Positions 56,868-64,000 of a stretch of DNA of 64,000 nt are shown here, piece by piece. The notes under the pieces are model-generated. The model was not told the DNA's origin and did not search any database. It saw nothing but the letters and a program-made list of their open reading frames with translations. Made by a program: the position numbers and the translations under genes. The stretch lies in NCBI RefSeq assembly GCF_945873075.1, contig NZ_CAMCBS010000001.1:85144-149143 (forward strand), given 5' to 3'. How positions within the stretch are numbered: the first letter of the stretch is position 1; every line of letters starts with the position of its first letter. This DNA comes from an uncultured Moraxella sp. (GTDB lineage Bacteria; Pseudomonadota; Gammaproteobacteria; Pseudomonadales; Moraxellaceae).

Positions 56868-57206
56868 ATGGGCTTTCAAATCACGGTTTTGTCATCGGCT
56901 TGGGATGATCTCAAATCCCTGCTTGAGTTTTATCACAAGGTATCAGGCGATCAGGTTTTGATTGATCGTATGGCTGATTATGTGGTGCAGAGTATTGAGA
57001 CTTTGCAGACTTTTCCAGAGCGTCATGTGGTGGCGTTTTATCGGCATGAGTCGCCTGTTTATAAGATGACGCTGTCAAAATTCCCCATCTTGATTTATTA
57101 TTTTATCGATCATCGCTATCATACTGTGGTGGTGGCGCAGATTCGCCATGCTAAGGAAAATCCACAGACGGCTCGCCGACTTTTTGGGGTGGATGAGATC
57201 AATTAA
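56868..57206 (+). CDS. RelE/ParE-superfamily toxin
   Basis: A 112-residue basic protein. QITVLSSAWDDLKSLLEFYHKVSGDQVLIDRM and the strand YKMTLSKFPILIYYFIDHRYHTVVVAQIRHAKENP are the helix-hairpin and final strand pattern of ParE/RelE toxins; RHAKENP near the end resembles the R(H)xR(D/N) tail motif. The ParE branch inhibits gyrase and the RelE branch cleaves mRNA; which it is cannot be told. Start could also be TTG at 56865. Confidence 0.82.
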   Translation: MGFQITVLSSAWDDLKSLLEFYHKVSGDQVLIDRMADYVVQSIETLQTFPERHVVAFYRHESPVYKMTLSKFPILIYYFIDHRYHTVVVAQIRHAKENPQTARRLFGVDEIN

Positions 57207-57207
57207 A

Positions 57208-57249
57208 AAAACCGTTCATGCTTTGGTTATGATGAGCATGAACGGTTTT
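57208..57249. terminator. bidirectional terminator between the toxin gene and the exonuclease gene
   Basis: Perfect 15-bp AAAACCGTTCATGCT / AGCATGAACGGTTTT with a 12-base loop. The T-run is longer on the minus strand, so it ends the cysM-exonuclease transcript as well as the toxin-antitoxin one. Confidence 0.9.
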
Positions 57250-57287
57250 GTCATGTTAATCTATGTTAATCTAGGAAAGGGTATCAC

Positions 57288-58064
57288 CTACCGCACCCAC
57301 GCATCCAAGAAATTCTGGTGGCGATTCCTGCCGTCACTATCACTCAGACTCTCCACAAAGCCATAAGTGGCATCGATCAGCCCATCAGCGGCAGGCGTGT
57401 CCATTTTGCCAGTCAATATCAGCCATCTCAGATAAATCAGCCAAGTGTTCAGCACATCTGACTCGCAGTAGGTGGTGAGCTTTTGCCAGTCGCCTGCTTG
57501 TACCATCGGCACGACTTGCGAGCCGTCGATATCACCTTTGCCAGCGAATCCACACAGGCTTGCGATGGTGTCGAGCTTTTGGCGTTGATAGCCGTTGTAC
57601 AAGGACATCTTGTCCATCAAATCAATATGCATCTCGCCATAGCGATACAGATAATCAGGCTTGTGAGCAGAATTAAACAGTGCAGGGGCGGACAGCCTGT
57701 GGTGCATGGCTCGGTACATGATGACAGGGATGTCAAAGCCTGCACCGTTCCAGCTGACAAGGACAGGCTTTTTGTCAAAGGCACGCAAAAAAGTCGCCAA
57801 AATCTGATCTTCGCTCATCGTCTCAAGTGATAGCGATTTGAGACGAAAACTCACCCCATCAAACCACAAAAACGACAGGCACGCCACCTTGTGCAAGGGC
57901 AGACGCATAAAATCCGTGCCTGCTTCAGCCTGACGCAGTGCGGTCAAGGCAGACAGTGCATCGGCATCATCCAAGTCCTTGAGTGTCGGATACAGACGGC
58001 GACCTGTCTCAACATCAGGGATGGTCTCAATGTCAAAGACCAGTATCGGTGATTGGCTATTCAT
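57288..58064 (-). CDS. PolB-like 3'-5' exonuclease
   Basis: A 258-residue RNase H-fold DEDD exonuclease related to the exonuclease domain of family B DNA polymerases (DNA_pol_B_exo2). ExoI is VFDIETIPD (Asp10, Glu12), ExoII is SWNGAGFDIPV, and ExoIII is YCESDVLNTWLIY with the metal-binding Asp. No polymerase domain. Begins 6 bases after the cysM stop codon, so the two are co-transcribed. Function in vivo is unknown, probably DNA or RNA end trimming. Confidence 0.85.
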   Translation of the reverse strand: MNSQSPILVFDIETIPDVETGRRLYPTLKDLDDADALSALTALRQAEAGTDFMRLPLHKVACLSFLWFDGVSFRLKSLSLETMSEDQILATFLRAFDKKPVLVSWNGAGFDIPVIMYRAMHHRLSAPALFNSAHKPDYLYRYGEMHIDLMDKMSLYNGYQRQKLDTIASLCGFAGKGDIDGSQVVPMVQAGDWQKLTTYCESDVLNTWLIYLRWLILTGKMDTPAADGLIDATYGFVESLSDSDGRNRHQNFLDAWVR

Positions 58065-58070
58065 ATCGGC

Positions 58071-58994
58071 TTACTCTGACTCTGATGGTGCATCGACGAC
58101 ACCAAACAGTCCTGTGGATAGATAGCGATCACCACGATCGCACACGATAAAGGCAATCACGGCATCAGGATTGTCTTTGGCGATCTGATGTGCTGCCCAT
58201 GCTGCACCGCCTGATGATACACCGCAGAAGATGCCTTCTTCGCGAGCCAGCTTACGCATATAGCGTTCGGCATCGGCTTGGCTGACATCCATGATGGTAT
58301 CGACCAATGACGCATCAAAAATCCCCGGCAGGTACTCAGCAGGCCAACGGCGAATCCCTGCGATGCTTGAAGCGTCATCTGGCTGTAGTCCGATGACTTG
58401 GATGGCAGGGTTTTGTTCTTTGAGATATTGGCTCACGCCCATGATGGTGCCTGTGGTGCCCATGCTGCTGACAAAGTGTGTAATCTTACCATCGGTTTGC
58501 TCCCACAGCTCAGGGCCTGTGGTTAGGTAGTGGGCTTGCTTGTTGTCAGCGTTGTTAAACTGATCGAGCACGATGCCCTTGCCTTCAGCTTGCATCTGTA
58601 GTGCCAGATCTCGTGCTGCTTCCATACCGTCAGCGACTTCGATCAGTGTCGCACCATAGGCGGTCATTGCATCTTTACGCTCTTGGGTGGAGTTGGCAGG
58701 CATCAGCAGTGTCATCTGATAGCCACGCATGGCAGCGACCATCGCTAGGGCAATGCCTGTATTGCCGCTGGTGGCTTCGATGAGCGTATCGCCTGGTTTG
58801 ATATCGCCACGCTGTTCGGCTTGATAGATCATATTAAAGGCAGGGCGATCCTTGACCGAGCCTGCTGGGTTATTGCCTTCTAGCTTGGCAAGCAGTGTCG
58901 CGCCTGTGTTCTTGCCAAGTGTGGATAGCTTGACCAGTGGCGTATTGCCCACGCAGTCAGATAGCGTGGTGGTATGATGGATAAAGTCTGTCAT
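58071..58994 (-). CDS. cysM: cysteine synthase B
   Basis: A 307-residue PLP enzyme that makes cysteine from O-acetylserine and sulfide (or thiosulfate for the B isozyme). The PLP Lys48 is in EGNNPAGSVKDRPA, the phosphate loop is EATSGNTGIALAM, and the C-terminal GVSSGGAAWAAH carries the cofactor-N1 Ser. The NNPAGSVKDRPA form with Arg after Asp fits CysM rather than CysK. AGGAA before the ATG. First gene of a two-gene operon with the exonuclease. Confidence 0.93.
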   Translation of the reverse strand: MTDFIHHTTTLSDCVGNTPLVKLSTLGKNTGATLLAKLEGNNPAGSVKDRPAFNMIYQAEQRGDIKPGDTLIEATSGNTGIALAMVAAMRGYQMTLLMPANSTQERKDAMTAYGATLIEVADGMEAARDLALQMQAEGKGIVLDQFNNADNKQAHYLTTGPELWEQTDGKITHFVSSMGTTGTIMGVSQYLKEQNPAIQVIGLQPDDASSIAGIRRWPAEYLPGIFDASLVDTIMDVSQADAERYMRKLAREEGIFCGVSSGGAAWAAHQIAKDNPDAVIAFIVCDRGDRYLSTGLFGVVDAPSESE

Positions 58995-59420
58995 GGGTTT
59001 TTTCCTGTCGATATAATGGCAGATTATAGCATATTCATGGTAGAAAAAGGCAGATTGTCTCAGTAGCCATCATCCAAAAGCATATCAGCGTAAAAAACGG
59101 TCGTATTGTCATACAGATGTCATATTCTCATATTTTGATACATTATTTTTAGTAGATTTTGATTAATATTCCCAATGATTGTATTTGATAAAATATATCA
59201 TGCAGATTACGCATCATTTCACCAAAAAAAATCCACCCAGCACCACACCGCCCAATCTTACTTATATTCATCAAAACTTGCCAAAAATCAATCATTTGTA
59301 AACAAGTACGAACTTATAATGACATCACGGTTACACAGATACAGCATATTTATTATGTTTGAATTGAGTGAATTTTAATCAAATCTCAGCAGTAAAACAG
59401 GCTTAGATTAAGTTGATTTT

Positions 59421-59445
59421 ATGTAAATTATGTAACTTTATGTAA
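59421..59445. repeat. three ATGTAA motifs spaced about one helical turn
   Basis: ATGTAA at 59421, 59430 and 59440 (9- and 10-base steps). May be a binding site for a regulator on one face of the helix; could also be chance in AT-rich DNA. Confidence 0.4.
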
Positions 59446-59566
59446 AATTTTGGCAATAAAAAATTGAACAAAATTTATACAAATATATCATAATTTATTG
59501 ATATAAAACATAATAATAAAATATTAAAAATATATGTTATGTCGTACCAATTTTATACTTTCCGCA

Positions 59567-59575
59567 GGGGGGGGG
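59567..59575 (+). repeat. G9 homopolymer, candidate phase-variation tract
   Basis: Nine consecutive G's in otherwise AT-rich DNA, 24 bases upstream of the TATAAT box at 59600. It borders the expected -35 position. In M. catarrhalis a poly-G tract upstream of uspA1 changes expression by slippage (established knowledge). Confidence 0.75.
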
Positions 59576-59596
59576 TGTGGTAATAATAAATTGTAA

Positions 59597-59605
59597 TGCT
59601 ATAAT
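59597..59605 (+). promoter_or_regulatory. extended -10 promoter TGCTATAAT of the adhesin gene
   Basis: TGn plus consensus TATAAT, about 143 bases upstream of the start codon. No good -35; the G9 tract abuts that position. Confidence 0.6.
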
Positions 59606-59747
59606 GAAGACATTACACTAGCGATATTTTAAGCCATGCATCGTTAGTTTGGGACGCTTGGGGGTTACACGGTAGTAAGCATATTAAGCTGATATGTCAC
59701 TATCATCACCGAGCAGTAATATCACCTTTATTGATAGAAGTGAATTT

Positions 59748-62700
59748 ATGAACAAAGCTTTTAAAGTTATCTGGAACCACGCAACTCAAACTTGGGTGGC
59801 GGCATCTGAAGTCGCTCGTGCCAAAGGCAAGACCAAATCAGTAAAAACCGCCAAAACAGCATTGGCAGCAGCTGTAACATCTGTTGTAATTGGCGGTGTT
59901 GCTCAGGCGGCTAGCAGTTATAGTGATGGTTTTACTGTGGGTTCTTATACAGGCACTCGAGATACCTACCCAACAGTAACCCCAAATAGTCCCGTTAATG
60001 ACGCTACAGGTGATAAAACAGGCTATGGTGACTATTTTGTAATTAGTGCGATTGCAAGACCTAATGCTAATGGATCACCGAATAGCACGGGTTTTGTTGC
60101 AGTGGGGGCTGCTTCTATTGCAAATATGAACCAAGGTACAGCACTTGGCTATGGTGCTAAAGCGTACGATATTCAAACAACGGCTATCGGTGCCAATGCT
60201 ACCGCTTCTGGTCGTACTTCAATTTCAATTGGTCAAAACAGTATTGCAAATGGAAGTAGTGCTATTTCACTAGGTAATAATGTTGTTTCAAGTGGCTTAG
60301 GTTCAACTTCTGTTGGTACACTGAGTTCTGCCACTGCTAATCGAGCAACCGCTCTTGGTTCTTGGGCGGGTGCTGACGGTAATTTTTCTACCGTATTGGG
60401 CGTGTACTCAAACTCTACTGAATCAGCAACAAATGCAACAACTCTAGGTTCGTATAACAAGGTAGAAGCAGTAAATTCTATTGCGATTGGTACGCAATCA
60501 AGCATTCAAGCTACTGCAGCAAATTCTACTACAATTGGTTTGAATAATACTGTATCGGGTGAAGGCACTATTGCCTTAGGTAATAATATCACTGCAACTG
60601 CTGCAAATAATGTCATCCTAGGTCAAAATAGCTCAGAAGAGTCAGTGACTACAACTAAAGGTACTGCAAATCAAATTACCAGTGCAACAGTAGCTAATGT
60701 AACCTATGGTGGTTTTGCAGGTACAGCTACAGGTATTGTTTCTGTCGGTGCAAAAGGTGCTGAGCGTCAAATTATTAATGTTGCCCCAGGTGAAATTTCT
60801 GCAACTTCTACCGACGCGATTAATGGTTCACAGCTATATCTAGTTACAAAAGGTACACTGGATCAGTTCCCAGTGATCTATACCGATGCTGATGGTAATA
60901 AGCTAATCAAAGCACCAGATGGCAATTTCTACCCTGCAGATAATGTTTTGATCGATGGTAAATACTACCCACCAGGTACAACACCAGAGCAGGTAGCGGC
61001 AGGCACTGCAACCCCTGCAACGCCAGTTGATGCAGGCGATGTGATCGCTTCGATGAATGATGGTGATAATGTTGCAGATTCACCAAAAACTTTGGCAAAT
61101 GTCAAAGGTAACTTGACACCGACTTATAATGTGGGTGACATGACAATCGATGCAACAACTGGAGTACCTAGTGATGTTGCATCAACGGAATACACCAAGT
61201 CACAAACAGGTCCAACAGCCGAAGAAGCTGCGAAGATGTATAACAATGCAGCGACTGTGGGCGATGTCCTAAATGCTGGTTGGAACCTACAAGGCAATGA
61301 TGAAGCGGTTGATTTCGTCAAGCCATACGACACAGTGAACTTCAAAAATGGTGAAGGTACGACAGCTGTCGTCGGCTCAGACGGTAATGTCAGCACCATC
61401 CAGTATAATGTGAATGTCGATGGCAAAACCACGCAAATCACCTATGTCAATGCGAAAGGTGATCAAGTAACCAAAGTTGGTGATAAGTTCTACAATCCAT
61501 CTGATGTAAATGCAGATGGTACACCAAAAGCAGGTGCAGTACCTGTTGAAAATGTGACCAGCCAAATCTCTGCGATTGGCCCGAAAGTCAATGGCGAAAA
61601 TGTCACTGGCCCAATTAGCCTAATCGATGGTGATACCACGACCGTAACACCAACAGCAGGCGGCATCAAGGTAGAAGTAAAAACTGGTGACATCACCAAT
61701 AATCCTAACGGTACCGTCACTGGTCCTGTTACTCCTGCATTAACTGATGCCTTAAAAGCAGCTGAAGATGCGCTAGCAGCGCTACCTGCAGATGCGACTG
61801 AAGCGCAGAAAAAAGCTGCACAAAATGCTGTAGATGCGGCACAAGCTGCGATCACAAACGCAGGTAATGCAGTTGCTACAGCTCAAAATGTCGCTGATAT
61901 GATCAATGCATCAGGTTGGAGAACCAACTCAACCACAGCAACGGTTAAAGCTGAAGAAACCCTAGTCAATCCAGGCGATCAGGTGAACTTCGAAGCTGGC
62001 AAGAATATGGTTGTCACTCAAGAGATCAATGCGACTACAGGCGTGATTTCTTATACCTATGCAACCAAAGATGATCTTGTGCTGAATAGCACAACCATCG
62101 GTGGTTCTTATACGAATGAAGCAGGCGATGTTATCACTACTAGCCCTATCACCATCATGACCACGCCTGAAGGTAAGAATGTGATCACTAACTTGACCAC
62201 AACACTGCCACCAACCACAAGCTTCAACATCACTAAAGATGCAGGCGAAGTAGTAACTGCACCAAACAAAGCAGCGCCAATTACTGCACAAGAAGCGCAG
62301 AATATTGCCAACACTTCAGGCAGTAATGCAGCGACTCTAGGTGATGTCCTAAATGCTGGTTGGAACCTAAAAGTCAATGATGAAGCTGTGGACTTTGTTA
62401 AGCCATACGACACCGTTGCTTTTGTCAACGGTACTGGTACAACTGCTCGTATTGATTACACCAACGGCACTCAAAGCAATGTTACCTTTGATATCAATGT
62501 CGATGACAAGACCATCACCATCGGAGAAGATGGCAAGCTAACCGCCATCACACCTGCGCCAGTGATTATCACCAAAGAAGGTCCGATCAACCTTGAGAAT
62601 ACCAATACGACAAGAATCGAAGTCAATCAAACCACAGGTAATGTCTCGGTAAATGTCAATACGGGTACATCAAAAGTTGATGAAAATGGTAAAGCTGTAC

Positions 62701-63875
62701 CAAATACAACGGTGGATGCAGGTCGTGTAGCAACCATCGGTGACATCACAACCACCATCAACAATACTGGCTGGAACATCCTAAATCATGCAGGCGAGCG
62801 AGTGGATCTTGTCAATCCTGCCGATAATGTGCAGTTCAAGCAAGGTACAGGCACTCAAGTCACGGTCACTTCAGAAGATGGCAAGACGAGCATTGTGACT
62901 TATTCAGCCAAGATTGACGGCACGACGATCAAGGCAGATGCCAATGGCACACTATATGCAGATATGCCTGCACCGACCATCATCACCAAAGATGGCACGC
63001 TGAACTTTGAAAACACTGAAACAGCAACCATCGTCACCAACCCAACGGGCAATATTTCAGTCAAGGTTGAGACAGGTGTTGCATCAGTGAGTGATGGCGC
63101 TGCAAAAGATGCAGATGGCAAAACAGTACCAGCAGGCAAGGCAATCGCTGATGCGAATAATGCCAATAAAGTCGCAACTGTGGGTAATATCGTCGATGTA
63201 ATCAATAATTCGGGCTTTGGTCTATTGGCAAATGGCACGAATGCAAGCACGGTCAATCCAGGCGACACAGTTGATCTGAAAAACACAGATGGTAATGTTG
63301 TCATCACTAAAGCTGCTGATAGTAATGATGTTGAGTTTAATTTAGCAAAAAATATTACCATTGGGCAGTCAGTCACAGCACCAACAGTCAATGTCGGTGG
63401 TGATGCAGGCAACACAGCTCTAACTACAGTCGCAGGTGGCAACTACAACAGCACAGGTCAGAAGATCGATGATACTGCTGTACCAGCCCTAAGCGTAGGC
63501 GGCAACCAAATCACCAATGTCGCAAATGGTGCGATCAGCCCATCATCGACTGATGCGATCAATGGTAGCCAGCTGTATGCCGTACAGAACAACTTCAATC
63601 AGCAAATCGGCGCTGTCAATAATCGTATCGATGACCTAGACTCGAACCGTAAGGCTGGCTCGGCATCAGCGATGGCAGCAGCGGGCTTGCCACAGGCATA
63701 CCGCGAAGGTCAGTCAGGCTTCGTAGCGGCTGTCGGTCAGTACGAAGGTGAAACTGGTGTGGCAGTAGGCTTCACATCGATCTCGGATAATGGTAAGTGG
63801 CTATTCCGTGGTTCATACGCAACCAACAGCCAAAACGAGAATGCAGGTAACCTAGGTATCGGCTACTTCTGGTAA
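59748..63875 (+). CDS. trimeric autotransporter adhesin (YadA/UspA/Hag type)
   Basis: A 1375-residue surface protein. The start ATG at 59748 gives the extended signal region MNKAFKVIWNHATQTWVAASE (ESPR), followed by a signal peptide ending VAQA (residue 54). The head (~110-310) is a left-handed beta-roll of repeats such as AIGANATASG and ALGNNITATAANN. Neck motifs STDAINGSQLY occur after the head and before the anchor. The middle has repeated ~100-residue blocks beginning GDVLNAGWNL or GWNI, and an Ala-rich coiled coil (~668-705). The last ~75 residues form the YadA anchor ending in GYFW. Binds host or surface ligands; the ligand is unknown. Probably phase-variable. Confidence 0.94.
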   Translation: MNKAFKVIWNHATQTWVAASEVARAKGKTKSVKTAKTALAAAVTSVVIGGVAQAASSYSDGFTVGSYTGTRDTYPTVTPNSPVNDATGDKTGYGDYFVISAIARPNANGSPNSTGFVAVGAASIANMNQGTALGYGAKAYDIQTTAIGANATASGRTSISIGQNSIANGSSAISLGNNVVSSGLGSTSVGTLSSATANRATALGSWAGADGNFSTVLGVYSNSTESATNATTLGSYNKVEAVNSIAIGTQSSIQATAANSTTIGLNNTVSGEGTIALGNNITATAANNVILGQNSSEESVTTTKGTANQITSATVANVTYGGFAGTATGIVSVGAKGAERQIINVAPGEISATSTDAINGSQLYLVTKGTLDQFPVIYTDADGNKLIKAPDGNFYPADNVLIDGKYYPPGTTPEQVAAGTATPATPVDAGDVIASMNDGDNVADSPKTLANVKGNLTPTYNVGDMTIDATTGVPSDVASTEYTKSQTGPTAEEAAKMYNNAATVGDVLNAGWNLQGNDEAVDFVKPYDTVNFKNGEGTTAVVGSDGNVSTIQYNVNVDGKTTQITYVNAKGDQVTKVGDKFYNPSDVNADGTPKAGAVPVENVTSQISAIGPKVNGENVTGPISLIDGDTTTVTPTAGGIKVEVKTGDITNNPNGTVTGPVTPALTDALKAAEDALAALPADATEAQKKAAQNAVDAAQAAITNAGNAVATAQNVADMINASGWRTNSTTATVKAEETLVNPGDQVNFEAGKNMVVTQEINATTGVISYTYATKDDLVLNSTTIGGSYTNEAGDVITTSPITIMTTPEGKNVITNLTTTLPPTTSFNITKDAGEVVTAPNKAAPITAQEAQNIANTSGSNAATLGDVLNAGWNLKVNDEAVDFVKPYDTVAFVNGTGTTARIDYTNGTQSNVTFDINVDDKTITIGEDGKLTAITPAPVIITKEGPINLENTNTTRIEVNQTTGNVSVNVNTGTSKVDENGKAVPNTTVDAGRVATIGDITTTINNTGWNILNHAGERVDLVNPADNVQFKQGTGTQVTVTSEDGKTSIVTYSAKIDGTTIKADANGTLYADMPAPTIITKDGTLNFENTETATIVTNPTGNISVKVETGVASVSDGAAKDADGKTVPAGKAIADANNANKVATVGNIVDVINNSGFGLLANGTNASTVNPGDTVDLKNTDGNVVITKAADSNDVEFNLAKNITIGQSVTAPTVNVGGDAGNTALTTVAGGNYNSTGQKIDDTAVPALSVGGNQITNVANGAISPSSTDAINGSQLYAVQNNFNQQIGAVNNRIDDLDSNRKAGSASAMAAAGLPQAYREGQSGFVAAVGQYEGETGVAVGFTSISDNGKWLFRGSYATNSQNENAGNLGIGYFW
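61245..61332 (+). repeat. adhesin internal repeat, copy 1
   Basis: 88 bases coding for AATVGDVLNAGWNLQ...EAVDFVKPYDT; closely matches the segment 1080 bases (360 codons) downstream, with scattered silent and a few coding differences. Confidence 0.8.
62325..62412 (+). repeat. adhesin internal repeat, copy 2
   Basis: Counterpart of 61245-61332, coding for AATLGDVLNAGWNLK...EAVDFVKPYDT. A substrate for recombination that would delete or add 360 residues in frame. Confidence 0.8.
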
Positions 63876-63888
63876 TCTACATCCCAAC

Positions 63889-63917
63889 AAACTACCTTGC
63901 CAGTGGCAGGGTAGTTT
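63889..63917 (+). terminator. hairpin after the adhesin gene
   Basis: AAACTACCTTGCC / GGCAGGGTAGTTT (13 bp, one G-T pair) with a 3-base loop, 14 bases after the stop codon. The following T-run is weak, so some read-through to the next gene is possible. Confidence 0.6.
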
Positions 63918-63948
63918 CCCAATTTAATTTTGAGTTTAAGGACCCACT

Positions 63949-64000
63949 ATGAAAACCCTTTACAAAGCCCTAGCAGTATCAGCCCTAGCCGCTGCCATGA
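63949..64000 (+). CDS. start of an exported protein gene, cut by the window end
   Basis: ATG at 63949 with AAGGA seven bases upstream. The 17 codons visible give MKTLYKALAVSALAAAM, a signal-peptide start. In this genus OmpA-family proteins are often next to such adhesins, but nothing here shows that; the product is unknown. Confidence 0.7.
   Translation, partial: MKTLYKALAVSALAAAM

Larger units (their letters stand above)
58995..59747. other. AT-rich regulatory region upstream of the trimeric autotransporter
   Basis: 753 bases with no gene I can support. It carries three phased ATGTAA motifs (59421-59445), a G9 tract (59567-59575) and an extended -10 box (59597-59605). The part from 59120 to 59560 is very AT-rich (likely curved, H-NS-like binding is plausible). 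A TATACT at 59554-59559 is a second possible -10 that would place the G tract in the leader. Confidence 0.7.

Noticed and set aside
59175..59378. 67-codon frame upstream of the adhesin
   Set aside because: Lies in very AT-rich non-coding DNA with no ribosome-binding site or family similarity.

Overview
The window looks like a chromosomal segment of a Moraxella-type gammaproteobacterium (family Moraxellaceae). The basis is gene content and order: hisIE-tatABC, prlC-yheV, tig-clpP-clpX, sucA-sucB-lpd, a UspA/Hag-like trimeric autotransporter with an ESPR signal and an upstream poly-G tract, moderate GC, and a strong preference for the leucine codon CTA in highly expressed genes. No rRNA, tRNA, CRISPR array, insertion sequence or prophage was seen. 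This is judged from the sequence alone; no database was searched.

Layout. 1-3.9 kb: 3' part of a TonB-dependent receptor, an SbmA/BacA-type ABC exporter/importer and a small MazG-like protein. 3.9-7.6 kb (minus strand): dusC, a UvrD-like helicase and a NucS-like/DUF4268 nuclease candidate. 7.8-11.8 kb: phosphomannomutase, dnaJ and a cystathionine beta-lyase-type enzyme. 11.8-14.6 kb (minus): hisIE-tatA-tatB-tatC-DUF4298. 14.9-16.6 kb: a membrane-anchored FMN glutamate synthase-like protein. 16.7-19.6 kb: an AT-rich cassette with a TetR regulator, a 41-residue membrane peptide, two exported alpha/beta hydrolases, a duplicated 38-bp hairpin and a near-copy of the Neisseria DNA uptake sequence. 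19.6-27.3 kb: acetaldehyde dehydrogenase (minus), then the 2-oxoglutarate dehydrogenase genes.

27.3-34.1 kb is the most unusual region. It holds a WYL-domain regulator, a DUF262 protein, a DUF262+DUF1524 (GmrSD/SspE-like, HNH) protein and a tandem AAA+ ATPase. An almost identical 17-bp palindrome, GCGACA-N5-TGTCGC, sits in the promoter region of both the DUF262 pair and the ATPase, so one regulator (probably the WYL protein) likely controls both units. I read this as a candidate anti-phage system in an arrangement I cannot match to a named system.

34.1-49.7 kb is mostly housekeeping: prlC-yheV, rdgB, tig-clpP-clpX, mutM and relA. It also holds a few accessory genes: a DUF4143 ATPase, a Surface_adh_E-like exported protein, and a J-domain protein with a lost HPD motif fused to tandem LprI/DUF1311-like repeats. 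50.2-58.9 kb: a DEAD-box helicase with a long leader and a 250-residue basic tail, a WG-repeat protein, rlmD, a TSUP permease, two divergent toxin-antitoxin pairs, a PolB-like exonuclease and cysM. 59-64 kb: a 750-bp AT-rich regulatory region with a G9 tract, a 1375-residue trimeric autotransporter, and the first codons of another exported protein cut by the window end.
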